Below, in pieces: positions 26,926 through 35,394 of a stretch of DNA of 64,000 nt. The stretch's first letter is position 1. Every line of letters starts with the position of its first letter. Source of the stretch: Bacillota bacterium (lineage in GTDB: Bacteria; Bacillota; Clostridia; Acetivibrionales; DSM-1351); assembly GCA_023460955.1 (NCBI GenBank), contig JAEWOH010000048.1, positions 47,346 through 111,345 on the forward strand, written 5' to 3'. The translations under genes and the position numbers were made by a program. The notes beneath the pieces were generated by a model, which was not told where the DNA came from, did no database searches, and saw only the letters and a program-made list of their open reading frames with translations.

Positions 26926-28080
26926 CTAGACTGTCTGATCCAAGTTTAACTGCCTTTTTACAACTGCTTGAGAACATAATAGAAACGCAATGAAGCAGCA
27001 GGCTGAAATAAAACCAAATAGAATAGGTATTCCAAACTTATTAACAATGAAACCACTTATCAAGCTTCCCACAACTCCACCAACCCCGTAAGTAATTGCC
27101 CAAAATATAGATATACCTTGAATTCTTTGGTCAGAAGTAAGGGTAGTATTTAAGGTCTTGTTTGTTCCAAAATACCAGAAACAAAAGGCAAGGCTGTTCA
27201 AAGGCTGCGTGGAAATCCAGACCCATAATACCGGAAAAATACTAAGGATTGCCATACGTAAAGCCCAAATAAATATACCCGTTACCATAATTATCTTTGA
27301 AGGAACTTTTGAATCTAATTTATCAAGAATTATGAAAATAATCACTTCAGGAATAATTTCTATAATCCATGAAGAACCCAGCAATAAGTCAGAGGCATGC
27401 AGGGCAGTAAGCCCTATTGGAAAAAAGGAATCATACGCTTTCGTTGTTATTCCAAGCATTAGCGAGGCTGTTACCATAACCAGGAACTGTTTATTCAGAA
27501 AGGGAGAAGGTTTCTTACCACTACTGTCCCTTTTATTGTTCCGAGTAACTTTTGATAATGGGACACGGGGTATATTTAATACAAATATTATAGTTATTAT
27601 CAAGAAGCAGATATGAAGGATAAAACTCCAAAACCCTAAAAGATTACTTTTAAATGTTCCATTGAAAAAAACCGCAAGACCATAGCCTATAGATCCCCAA
27701 AGTCTTATATTGCCATAGTGTTTACTATCAGTGGATAGAACAAGGGCATCTATTAATGGTAGAATTGATACAACAAAGACAGAGTATATTGATAAAACAA
27801 TAAAGTATTCAATAAAGGTTTTGACAAAAATTAGGCCTACTGCCGAAACTGCAGCTAAGGACAAGTTTAAAACAAGTATTGGCTGTATCTCGAACCTGCT
27901 TGCAATTTTCCCCCATATGGGCTGAAAAAAGATCATGGAGACCGGAACGATAGCCATTAGAATTCCGATTTGATCAGGTGTGAAAGACCGACTTAAATAA
28001 AGGGTAAAAAGGGGAAATAGAATTGCACTAGCTGCAAAGTAAGTAAACATTATTGCTGAAAATAAATATTTTGGTTTCAT
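26926..28080 (-). CDS. Major facilitator superfamily transporter
   Basis: The 384-residue product is almost entirely membrane segments (about 12), starting MKPKYLFSAIMFTYFAASAILFPLFTLYL. The opening and the loop GKIASRFEIQP resemble the MFS_1-like/3-phenylpropionate permease group; the substrate cannot be read from sequence. The start has a GAGGT SD. It diverges from an AraC-type regulator across a 144-base gap, so regulation by that protein is likely. Other possibilities are drug or sugar efflux. Confidence 0.8.
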   Translation of the reverse strand: MKPKYLFSAIMFTYFAASAILFPLFTLYLSRSFTPDQIGILMAIVPVSMIFFQPIWGKIASRFEIQPILVLNLSLAAVSAVGLIFVKTFIEYFIVLSIYSVFVVSILPLIDALVLSTDSKHYGNIRLWGSIGYGLAVFFNGTFKSNLLGFWSFILHICFLIITIIFVLNIPRVPLSKVTRNNKRDSSGKKPSPFLNKQFLVMVTASLMLGITTKAYDSFFPIGLTALHASDLLLGSSWIIEIIPEVIIFIILDKLDSKVPSKIIMVTGIFIWALRMAILSIFPVLWVWISTQPLNSLAFCFWYFGTNKTLNTTLTSDQRIQGISIFWAITYGVGGVVGSLISGFIVNKFGIPILFGFISACCFIAFLLCSQAVVKRQLNLDQTV

Positions 28081-28122
28081 ACGCTACCTCTACTACATGT
28101 CTTATTTTAACAATGTTGCTAT

Positions 28123-28151
28123 TTGATACATATCATTAATGAGATTATAAT
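28123..28151 (+). promoter_or_regulatory. Promoter of the AraC-type regulator gene
   Basis: TTGATA, 17-bp spacer, TATAAT. A GCTAA-AAA-TTAGC element at 28184-28196 and nearby TTGCTA repeats could be the regulator's own sites. Confidence 0.6.
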
Positions 28152-28224
28152 ATAGTAAAGGCCACAATTACATGAATCTGGTTGCTAAAAATTAGCATAA
28201 ATTTGCTATATGTGAGGTAATATT

Positions 28225-29094
28225 TTGAAAGATCAATCCTTATATCAAACACCTTGTATGTCAGACAGCTTGTTCCAGATAAGCATAACACAATGCAGTT
28301 TTACCGATAAGGGTAGAGCATTTCTTACCCATTGGCATGAACATTTTGAATTTCTTTATATAACTAAAGGTGAGGGAATTATAGAATGTCAACGTAACAA
28401 AATTGAAGTAAAGCCCGGTGATGTTGTAGTCATAAACAGTGGAGAGCTTCATAGCGGCTGCAATACATCGAGTCTCTTAGAATACTATTGTATAATTATT
28501 GACCCTGCAATTCTACAAAGTAGTCTTTCGGGAATCTGTGAGGTTAAATACATTACTCCCATAACACAAAACCTCATTATGTTTCAGAATAAAATATCCG
28601 ATAATAGCCAAATCTCTAGTTGTATAGCCAATATCATTAAGGAAAACGAGAATAAAACCGTTGGTTATGAGCTCTCGATTAAATCACTAATTTATCAAGC
28701 TCTGACTATTCTATTAAGAAGCTATGTAAAATGTACTTTTTCATCCAGGGACTACGAAAAAAGTAAAAGGGAATTAGAACGCTTAAGGTTGGTATTGGAT
28801 TATATTGAGGTTCATTATCGGGAGAAAATACAGCTTGAAACCCTGGCTCGAATGTTGAATATAAGTAGCTATCACTTCTGTCATTTATTTAAAAAGCTCA
28901 CAAACTTTACTGTGACTGATTATATTAATTGTTTAAGGATTGAGAAAGCTGCAGAGCTAATGAATACCAACAATATGAATATTACAGAAATCGCGCTTGA
29001 GGTTGGTTTTAACGATATTAATTACTTCAGCAGGGTGTTTAGAAAGTATAAAAGCATGTCTCCCAGTGATTATAAAAAATTAAATAATATATGA
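28225..29094 (+). CDS. AraC-family transcriptional regulator with cupin domain
   Basis: The 289-residue protein has an N-terminal cupin sensor (residues ~15-110, with HWHEHFEFLYITKGEG and GDVVVINSGELHSG) and a C-terminal double helix-turn-helix (~190-289, ending EIALEVGFNDINYFSRVFRKYKSMSPSDYKK). This is the usual ligand-responsive activator layout. The start is TTG with GAGGT upstream. The divergent MFS gene is the likely target. The bound ligand is unknown, probably a small sugar or aromatic compound. Confidence 0.88.
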   Translation: MKDQSLYQTPCMSDSLFQISITQCSFTDKGRAFLTHWHEHFEFLYITKGEGIIECQRNKIEVKPGDVVVINSGELHSGCNTSSLLEYYCIIIDPAILQSSLSGICEVKYITPITQNLIMFQNKISDNSQISSCIANIIKENENKTVGYELSIKSLIYQALTILLRSYVKCTFSSRDYEKSKRELERLRLVLDYIEVHYREKIQLETLARMLNISSYHFCHLFKKLTNFTVTDYINCLRIEKAAELMNTNNMNITEIALEVGFNDINYFSRVFRKYKSMSPSDYKKLNNI

Positions 29095-29097
29095 AAT

Positions 29098-29157
29098 CAA
29101 ATAATACAAGATCAAATAATACAAGATAAAATAATACAACATAATATAATTCTGCAT
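29098..29157. repeat. 15-bp tandem repeat, four units
   Basis: CAAATAATACAAGAT twice, then AAAATAATACAACAT and AATATAATTCTGCAT, starting four bases after the AraC gene stop codon. The AT-rich gap to 29423 holds nothing else except an inverted repeat. Confidence 0.85.
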
Positions 29158-29319
29158 AATATAATGGTTAACATAGAATTCGGGTGTTATTATAAATTCC
29201 TGGATAATGAGTAAAATAATAAGGTATTCTGTTTATAAGTTTATGCTTATATATTATAATAAATAAGTTGGTTTATTTTACATGTTTATAATAGTATATA
29301 GCAGGGTATATAGCTACAT

Positions 29320-29340
29320 GTCGGACATATTTTGTCCGGC
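29320..29340. promoter_or_regulatory. Inverted repeat upstream of the flavodiiron gene
   Basis: GTCGGACA-TATTT-TGTCCGGC (one G-U pair) lies ~85 bases before the start. It may be an operator or the terminator of upstream transcription; the T-run is weak. Confidence 0.45.
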
Positions 29341-29423
29341 CTATTATTATGATTAAAACGCGAAATTACTATATTAGACCCTGCGTTAAGAAAAGAAACA
29401 AAATTGAAAGGATGGTATTGGGA

Positions 29424-30617
29424 ATGCTAGAGATAAAGAAGAATATTTATTGGTGCGGAATCAGAGACTGGGGTTTGGATGTTTTTCATGGTCATGAACT
29501 TTCAACTCACAGAGGTTCGTCTTATAATTCATATCTTATAAAGGATAAAAAGACTGTTTTGGTTGATACAGTATGGGACCCGTACAAAGAGAAGTTTGTA
29601 GAAGAACTTGAGAAAGAAGTTGGTTTATCTAATATTGACGCAATTGTGATAAATCACTCTGAACCTGACCATGGAGGCAGTCTTGGTTTACTTATGGATA
29701 AGATCCCAAACACTCCGATTTACTGTACTAAAAACGGAGCAGAAATTATTAAGAAATACTTCGGTAAGGACTGGAACTTCCAGATAGTTAAAACCGGAGA
29801 CGTACTTGATTTGGGAGAATACAAGCTTAGTTTTGTTGAAATGCAAATGATTCACTGGCCCGATAGCATGCTTACTTATGTGGACGGTGCAAAACTTGTT
29901 TTGTCAAATGATGCTTTTGGACAGCACTATACAGGTGTATCTTTATTTAACGATGAGGTAGACCAATGTGAATTGTATGAAGAGGCTATTAAATATTACG
30001 CAAACATTTTATGGCCTTTTAAACCACTTATTAAGAAGAAAATTGATCAGATTCTGGCTTTAAATCTTGACATTGATATGATTGCACCCAGCCATGGAGT
30101 TATATGGAGGACAGACCCTTTACAGATAGTTAAGAAGTATCAGGAGTGGTCTGAAAATGAGTACAATGAAGGCTATGTCACAATAATTTATGACACCATG
30201 TATCATGCTACAAAGGCTATGGCTGATGCTTTGGGACATGGAATTGAACTGGAAGGGCTTAATTTCAGAATATTCAATATTGCAACAAAGGATAAGAGCG
30301 ATCTTAATGTGGAAATATTTAAATCAAGTGCGGTTCTGATCGGAAGCTGTACAGTAAACAACACCGTCTTAAGACCAACGGCTGCGTTGTTGGAAGAGCT
30401 TAAGGGGCTAAAAGCAAAAGGAAGACTTGCTATGGGCTTTGGCTCGTACGGTTGGAGCGGAGAGGCTCATAAAATAATCAGCGACAAGCTGGCTGAAGCA
30501 GGAATGACAATATGTGCAGAACCGTTAGGGATAAAGTATAAGCCATCTGCTGAAGATTTGGATAAGTGCGTTGAAACAGGAAGAGATATTGCGAGACAGT
30601 TAAAGGCAAAGCAGTAA
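29424..30617 (+). CDS. Flavodiiron protein (A-type flavoprotein, O2/NO reductase)
   Basis: The 397-residue protein has an N-terminal diiron metallo-beta-lactamase-like domain with ligands H78-x-E80-x-D82-H83, then H (MIHWPDSM), D (LSNDAFGQH) and a last H (APSHGVIW). The C-terminal flavodoxin-like FMN domain spans ~250-397 (TIIYDTMYHATKAMADAL). Such enzymes reduce O2 to water or NO to N2O in the cytoplasm of anaerobes, using electrons from rubredoxin. No rubredoxin gene is adjacent. I start at the third in-frame ATG, which has GGATGG eight bases upstream and gives the family's usual length; the longer frame adds 25 basic residues. Confidence 0.92.
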   Translation: MLEIKKNIYWCGIRDWGLDVFHGHELSTHRGSSYNSYLIKDKKTVLVDTVWDPYKEKFVEELEKEVGLSNIDAIVINHSEPDHGGSLGLLMDKIPNTPIYCTKNGAEIIKKYFGKDWNFQIVKTGDVLDLGEYKLSFVEMQMIHWPDSMLTYVDGAKLVLSNDAFGQHYTGVSLFNDEVDQCELYEEAIKYYANILWPFKPLIKKKIDQILALNLDIDMIAPSHGVIWRTDPLQIVKKYQEWSENEYNEGYVTIIYDTMYHATKAMADALGHGIELEGLNFRIFNIATKDKSDLNVEIFKSSAVLIGSCTVNNTVLRPTAALLEELKGLKAKGRLAMGFGSYGWSGEAHKIISDKLAEAGMTICAEPLGIKYKPSAEDLDKCVETGRDIARQLKAKQ

Positions 30618-30688
30618 GGATATAGAAATATGCTGAGTTTGAGGTGTATTTTGGGTAATATTTTCGTGTATTTTTTAACAAAATACTA

Positions 30689-30716
30689 CTTACAAATATG
30701 ATAATTATGGTATAAT
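30689..30716 (+). promoter_or_regulatory. Promoter of the NifU-like/GGGtGRT genes
   Basis: CTTACA, 16-bp spacer, TATAAT. The expected start is immediately before the hairpin described next. Confidence 0.55.
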
Positions 30717-30720
30717 ATAT

Positions 30721-30773
30721 GCTGGTATTTAAGATAGATTTTCAAAGAAATCCACCTTAATACCAGCTTTTAT
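30721..30773 (+). terminator. Hairpin with T-rich tail, at the 5' end of the next transcript
   Basis: GCTGGTATT pairs with AATACCAGC across a 29-nt loop, then CTTTTATTTT. It can terminate the flavodiiron transcript or, if transcription starts at ~30723, form a 5' stabilising or attenuating stem. Confidence 0.6.
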
Positions 30774-30876
30774 TTTGCTAAAGGTGTTTATAATATGAGA
30801 TACCCGAAGGCAAAACAAAAATAATAAAAGGCTAATGAATTAAAATTTAAAATAGTTAAGTGAAGGGGGAAGTCAA

Positions 30877-31569
30877 ATGAATTACTCACATGAAGTTGAA
30901 AATATGTGTGTTGTAAAAAAGGGTCCACATCACGGTCCTGCTCCAATACCTGAAGAAGGTAAGTGGGTAAAAGCGAAAGAAATATCAGATATCTCAGGCT
31001 TGTCACACGGTATAGGCTGGTGTGCACCACAGCAGGGTTGCTGTAAGCTCACATTGAACGTTAAAGAAGGTAAAGTTGAAGAAGCTCTCGTTGAAACATT
31101 AGGTTGCTCAGGTATGACTCACTCAGCAGCTATGGCAGCTGAAATTCTTCAAGGAAAGACAATTCTTGAATGTTTGAATACTGACCTTGTTTGTGACGCT
31201 ATAAACGTTGCTATGAGAGAAATATTCAAGCAGTTGGCATATGGTAGAACACAGTCTGCTTTCTCAGAAGGCGGTCTTCCAATCGGTGCCGGTCTTGAAG
31301 ACCTTGGTAAGGGCTTACGTTCACAGGTTGGTACTATATTTGCAACTAACGCTAAGGGTGTTAGATACCTTGAAATGGCTGAAGGTTACATATTGAACAT
31401 TGGTTTAGACGCTGATGATGAAGTTATCGGTTACAAGTTTGTATCACTCGGAAAGATGCTTGATGCAATCAAGAAGGGTGTAGATCCTAAAGAAGCTTAC
31501 GAAAAGAATATTGGTACATACGGCAGATTTGCTGAAGCAGTTAAGGTAATAGATCCTAGACACGAATAA
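30877..31569 (+). CDS. NifU/IscU-like scaffold-type protein paired with GGGtGRT protein
   Basis: The 230-residue product has the NifU_N-like core KLTLNVKEGKVEEALVETLGCSGMTHSAAMAAEIL, with cysteines at 11, 49, 55, 56 and 77 and two more at about 103 and 109. IscU-type proteins hold nascent Fe-S clusters on three cysteines, but this branch has extra cysteine pairs (WCAPQQGCC) and a long C-terminal region, so it may have another job. An AAGGGGG SD supports the ATG. Twenty-one bases separate it from the GGGtGRT gene, a pairing seen in many anaerobes. The biochemical role is undetermined. Confidence 0.8.
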   Translation: MNYSHEVENMCVVKKGPHHGPAPIPEEGKWVKAKEISDISGLSHGIGWCAPQQGCCKLTLNVKEGKVEEALVETLGCSGMTHSAAMAAEILQGKTILECLNTDLVCDAINVAMREIFKQLAYGRTQSAFSEGGLPIGAGLEDLGKGLRSQVGTIFATNAKGVRYLEMAEGYILNIGLDADDEVIGYKFVSLGKMLDAIKKGVDPKEAYEKNIGTYGRFAEAVKVIDPRHE

Positions 31570-31590
31570 TTAAAGAGAGAGGTGAATACT

Positions 31591-32592
31591 GTGGTTAGAT
31601 TTGAAGGTTATGAAAGAAGAATAGCTCAAATAGAAAAATGTTTAGCTGAGTATGGCTTTAAGAGCCTTGAAGAAGTTAAGGACTTCTGTACTTCAAAAGG
31701 AATAGATGTTGACTCAATCGTTAGAGGTATACAGCCAATCGCATTTGAAAATGCAGTATGGGCATACACTCTTGGATGCGGTGTAGCACTTAAGAAGGGT
31801 ATAACCAACGCTTCTCAGGCTGCTGAAGCAATTGGTGTTGGTTTACAGGCATTCTGTATCCCTGGTTCAGTTGCAGAATCAAGAAAAGTTGGTTTAGGCC
31901 ACGGGAATCTTGCTGCTATGCTTCTTAAAGAAGAAACTAAGTGCTTCTGCTTCCTGGCAGGACACGAATCCTTTGCAGCTGCTGAAGGCGCTATTGGTAT
32001 AGCAAAGACAGCTAACAAGGTTAGAAAAGAACCACTTCAGGTTATACTGAACGGTCTTGGTAAGGATGCAGCATTTATTATTTCAAGAATCAACGGCTTT
32101 ACATATGTTGAAACTGATTATGATTTCTCAACAAATACTCTTAACGTTGTTAGAACAAAAGCTTACTCAAACGGCGACAAGGCTAAGGTTAGAGTATACG
32201 GTGCAAATGATGTTCTTGAAGGCGTTGCCATCATGATGCATGAAAATGTTGATGTATCAATCACTGGTAACTCAACAAACCCAACAAGATTCCAGCACTT
32301 GGTTGCAGGTACATACAAGAAGTGGGCAAATGAAAATGGTAAGACATACTTCTCAGTTGCATCAGGTGGAGGAACAGGAAGAACCTTGCACCCAGATAAC
32401 ATGGCTGCTGGTCCTGCTTCCTATGGTTTAACTGACTCAATGGGTAGAATGCACGGAGATGCACAGTTCGCTGGTTCTTCTTCAGTTCCTGCTCACGTTG
32501 AAATGATGGGTCTCATCGGAGCTGGTAACAACCCAATGGTTGGTATGACAGTTGCTGTTGCAGTTGCTATCGAAGAAAGCTCAAAGAAATAA
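31591..32592 (+). CDS. GGGtGRT protein
   Basis: The 333-residue product contains the name-giving motif GGGTGRT (residues 259-265) and a conserved tail rich in glycine (MHGDAQFAGSSSVPAHVEMMG). The family is widespread in anaerobic Firmicutes, Fusobacteria and Bacteroidetes and has no assigned reaction. It is nearly always beside the NifU-like gene, so a shared complex or metal-related function is likely. I chose the second GTG because GAGG lies eight bases upstream; a GTG nine bases earlier overlaps it. Codon bias resembles the ribosomal genes, suggesting high expression. A very strong terminator follows. Confidence 0.88.
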   Translation: MVRFEGYERRIAQIEKCLAEYGFKSLEEVKDFCTSKGIDVDSIVRGIQPIAFENAVWAYTLGCGVALKKGITNASQAAEAIGVGLQAFCIPGSVAESRKVGLGHGNLAAMLLKEETKCFCFLAGHESFAAAEGAIGIAKTANKVRKEPLQVILNGLGKDAAFIISRINGFTYVETDYDFSTNTLNVVRTKAYSNGDKAKVRVYGANDVLEGVAIMMHENVDVSITGNSTNPTRFQHLVAGTYKKWANENGKTYFSVASGGGTGRTLHPDNMAAGPASYGLTDSMGRMHGDAQFAGSSSVPAHVEMMGLIGAGNNPMVGMTVAVAVAIEESSKK

Positions 32593-32625
32593 GTTTTACC
32601 TAGATTCACACAAGTAAAGATTTAC

Positions 32626-32681
32626 AAAAAAACAGTACACGTCATTTTAATGATTTTTATTATGACGTGTACTGTTTTTTT
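32626..32681 (+). terminator. Terminator after the GGGtGRT gene
   Basis: AACAGTACACGTCAT pairs perfectly with ATGACGTGTACTGTT, flanked by A-run and T-run; it could work in both directions. Confidence 0.95.
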
Positions 32682-32971
32682 GTACATTTTTTTGAAGGAT
32701 GGATAGGGTAGATATAGAAACGTATACCGATGCAAAGTTAAGGGTACTTTTGAAGAAACCAGAAGTACAAAAAGGGCTATGGTTGGAAGGTCGTGGTATG
32801 GTAATATAAATAGGTGAGAGCCATAAGAATAAAATTTACCGATTTATATATGGATTCTCAATATGGCTCTTTAGTTATCCAATGCCATATGCAAAACATA
32901 AAGTTACTGTGAAACATTTAGCGCAAATAATTAATGTGTAGTAATAATATTGTATGGAGTGCAATCGAAGC
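32682..32971. other. AT-rich gap with one dubious 36-codon frame
   Basis: A frame from the ATG at 32699 to 32809 reads MDRVDIETYTDAKLRVLLKK and so on. It has no separated SD and no recognised homolog. It may be the remnant of a lost gene. Nothing else is seen here. Confidence 0.3.
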
Positions 32972-33448
32972 ATGTATAAAGAAAAAAGTAGAATTGGAAT
33001 TAAAGAAATGATTATAGGAAGCATAATTGCACTATTTGCTATATTAATTATAGCAAATTTTATACCTGTAAAAATTAGCTTTAATCAAAATAAGCTAAAT
33101 CAACCAGAGAATAATGAAACAATGGTACTTTGTGAATATGGTCAAACTACAGGTCCTAATTGGGTAATTATTGGTGATTATAAGGGTGAGTTTAGCTCAG
33201 ACAAAATTGAATTTATAGATGTAAAATGGAGTGTTTCAGGGAAATTACCTAATTCAAGTATCTTCATTGGACATAATAAATATGCTCTTTATGGTAAGTT
33301 TAATGGAGTTGAAACGATTGATGGATGTAATTATAGGGTTTTTGAGGTAAAGAGATGGGAAATTTTATACCCAATTGATAGGTTTTCACTAAGGTCATAT
33401 ATTACTCCTAAAAGATATTTAAATTTGTTTGATTTTTTGGATAATTAA
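32972..33448 (+). CDS. Hypothetical single-pass membrane protein
   Basis: The 158-residue product has a short basic N-terminus (MYKEKSRIGIKE), one membrane segment (MIIGSIIALFAILIIANF, residues ~12-30) and an extracytoplasmic domain of ~125 residues rich in beta-type sequence (GPNWVIIGDYKGEF, HNKYALYGKFNG). I chose this ATG because GGAGTG lies ten bases upstream; one 18 bases earlier has no SD. No family is recognised. Low GC and monocistronic placement suggest a lineage-specific gene. Confidence 0.55.
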   Translation: MYKEKSRIGIKEMIIGSIIALFAILIIANFIPVKISFNQNKLNQPENNETMVLCEYGQTTGPNWVIIGDYKGEFSSDKIEFIDVKWSVSGKLPNSSIFIGHNKYALYGKFNGVETIDGCNYRVFEVKRWEILYPIDRFSLRSYITPKRYLNLFDFLDN

Positions 33449-33881
33449 GTGCTTATAGCCTTAACATAGAGTGAGTTTACTTTAGTGTAAGGCTTTTCTT
33501 CTTTAGCAGCATGCCTTTACCACACTTAAGTAAACAGTGTATAGGCTATTTATGAAAATTACAGTTAAGGCAAAGGACGAGGCATATAAGGATAAAAATA
33601 TAGGACACTATGAGAGACATATAACAATAATAGTAGGTATAGGTAGTAACAAAAATACAAAAAAGAATTGAAAATCAAACAAAAGTCGTTCTCGGGGAAT
33701 GATACAGGAAGAAACGAATAACTGTATGGCCTGTGGTGATGACTGTTGATTAACAGGTTTTGAATATTAAAAGCTATAAAGCTTGAGTTTTATTGAATTT
33801 AGATTACTTTGTTGCGGCTTCACCAATTGAGAAGGTATTATAAATTGTTAATGACAAATTAAAAAAGGGGGTATTACTTCA
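33449..33881. other. Gap without a convincing gene
   Basis: A 39-codon frame (33552-33671, starting MKITVKAKDEAYKD) has no SD and no recognised family. The remainder is AT-rich with no clear hairpin. A GGGGG SD for the next gene ends it. Confidence 0.3.
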
Positions 33882-34298
33882 ATGGATATTGAAAAAAAGG
33901 TTGTAAAGTTATTTGATAGTGAAAATTGCATACTTTATGGTAATCTTATTTTATACGAAGAAGCTCCAGATGATATTGATTTGGTAGCGGTTGAATTAAC
34001 CTTCGGTAACTGTAAGATTTCTTTGGTAAGAGAGAACTTCTTTTCAGCACTTATAGCTGTAAGAAGGATTTTGGAGAAGCAAAACATTCAGATTATTTGT
34101 AATGGTGCTTCTAAAACAGTGTATCCTTCACCAATGCAATTGTCCATGGGAACTGGTAGAGTAGCTTATAAACTGTATACTGGACAAAAAGCGAGTATGG
34201 CGGATGTCGTTGACATATTTGATTGCGATGAAAATATGGAGTTTGTGAGTATTGAGGAACAAGAAAAATTCTATTCTGATTGGTTAAAGGGGTTTTAG
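33882..34298 (+). CDS. Hypothetical cytoplasmic protein
   Basis: The 138-residue acidic protein (MDIEKKVVKLFDSENCILYG...) has no signal peptide or membrane segment. It has conserved-looking segments (VYPSPMQLSMGTGRVAYKLYTGQ) and an aromatic C-terminus (FYSDWLKGF). Composition and size resemble small immunity or accessory proteins of Firmicutes, but no family can be named. AAAGGGGGT is the SD. It stands alone. Confidence 0.55.
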   Translation: MDIEKKVVKLFDSENCILYGNLILYEEAPDDIDLVAVELTFGNCKISLVRENFFSALIAVRRILEKQNIQIICNGASKTVYPSPMQLSMGTGRVAYKLYTGQKASMADVVDIFDCDENMEFVSIEEQEKFYSDWLKGF

Positions 34299-34463
34299 CA
34301 TAATTACATTAACATGTAATCGGAGGTTTAAATAAATGGAAAATTTCAATATAAAATGGTATCATTGTATAAAGAAAGTTTGAGGAAAATTTCAGTTTTT
34401 CATAAATAAGCAAAAATGAAGTATTCATAATATTTACTACAACAAAACGAGGAGATGTATATA

Positions 34464-35300
34464 GTGATATTAGAATCAAATACATTATTTTCACCAACTC
34501 AGATTAAAAATGATTTTAGTAAAAACAGAAAACTCTTTATGGAATTTGCTCCTTGTTGTAGATTAAGACAATATATATATTGTTATTGGATATCTCCAGT
34601 TGACTTAAGCAGCGAGAATAATAAAAAGCCGGATATTAATAATGAATTAGTTATTCCGGATGGATGCATAGATATTTTATTTAGAATCAATACAAAAACC
34701 AAAGAACTCCAAGTATTAGTTATTGGAATAATGGATGCTCCAACAGAAGTAAACTTTGAGTACGATATATTTCAAACTTTTGGTATAAGGTTTTTTCCAG
34801 GTGTACTTTATCCATTCTTTAAATATCCTCTAAATGATTTTACAAACAAAATTACATTATTAGATGATGTAATTGATGATGTAAGACGAAAGTTGGGAGA
34901 AGAGTTAATAAATGCTTCGACTATAAATGAGATGGTTTCTTCTGCAGATAAATACTTTTCTATGCTTTTGAATAATTCAGTGTATAATGTTACCCTAAAT
35001 AATGCTCTTCATTTGATATATAAATCGAAAGGTAATATATCTATTAAAGATATTTCAAATAGTGAAGTAATAAGTGAGAGGCAAATCAGGAGAATTTTTA
35101 ATAATTGGATTGGAATTAATCCAAAAACTTTCTGTAGAATAGTTAGGTTTCAAAATATCTTAAAGAATCCAATGTTGTCACAAGAAATAAATTGGATAAA
35201 CCTTTCACTGGAAAGTGGATATTATGATCAAACACATTTTATAAAAGAATTCAAAGAATTTAGTGGTTTTACACCTGATAAATTTTTCGAAATCAAATGA
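34464..35300 (+). CDS. AraC-type helix-turn-helix regulator
   Basis: The 278-residue protein has an N-terminal domain of the DUF6597 type (FAPCCRLRQYIYCYWIS, ELVIPDGCIDILFR, TFGIRFFPGVLYPFF) and a C-terminal AraC DNA-binding domain (SERQIRRIFNNWIGINPKTF...SLESGYYDQTHFIKEFKEFSGFTPDKFF). A GTG start nine bases after GGAG is preferred; the ATG nine bases earlier touches the SD. It is followed after 94 bases by an amidohydrolase on the same strand, the probable target or operon partner. Confidence 0.8.
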   Translation: MILESNTLFSPTQIKNDFSKNRKLFMEFAPCCRLRQYIYCYWISPVDLSSENNKKPDINNELVIPDGCIDILFRINTKTKELQVLVIGIMDAPTEVNFEYDIFQTFGIRFFPGVLYPFFKYPLNDFTNKITLLDDVIDDVRRKLGEELINASTINEMVSSADKYFSMLLNNSVYNVTLNNALHLIYKSKGNISIKDISNSEVISERQIRRIFNNWIGINPKTFCRIVRFQNILKNPMLSQEINWINLSLESGYYDQTHFIKEFKEFSGFTPDKFFEIK

Positions 35301-35394
35301 TTATGTCCGTTTTTTATGATACAGGGGTTTTCTTAATGACATATAATTTAAGAAAATACAATAATTATTATGATAAATAACGGAGGACATAAGG

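Noticed and set aside
32699..32809. 36-codon frame after the GGGtGRT terminator
   Set aside because: No separated SD, no recognised family, and surrounding sequence lacks other gene signs.
33552..33671. 39-codon frame in the gap before the 138-residue gene
   Set aside because: No SD and low-complexity lysine-rich translation.
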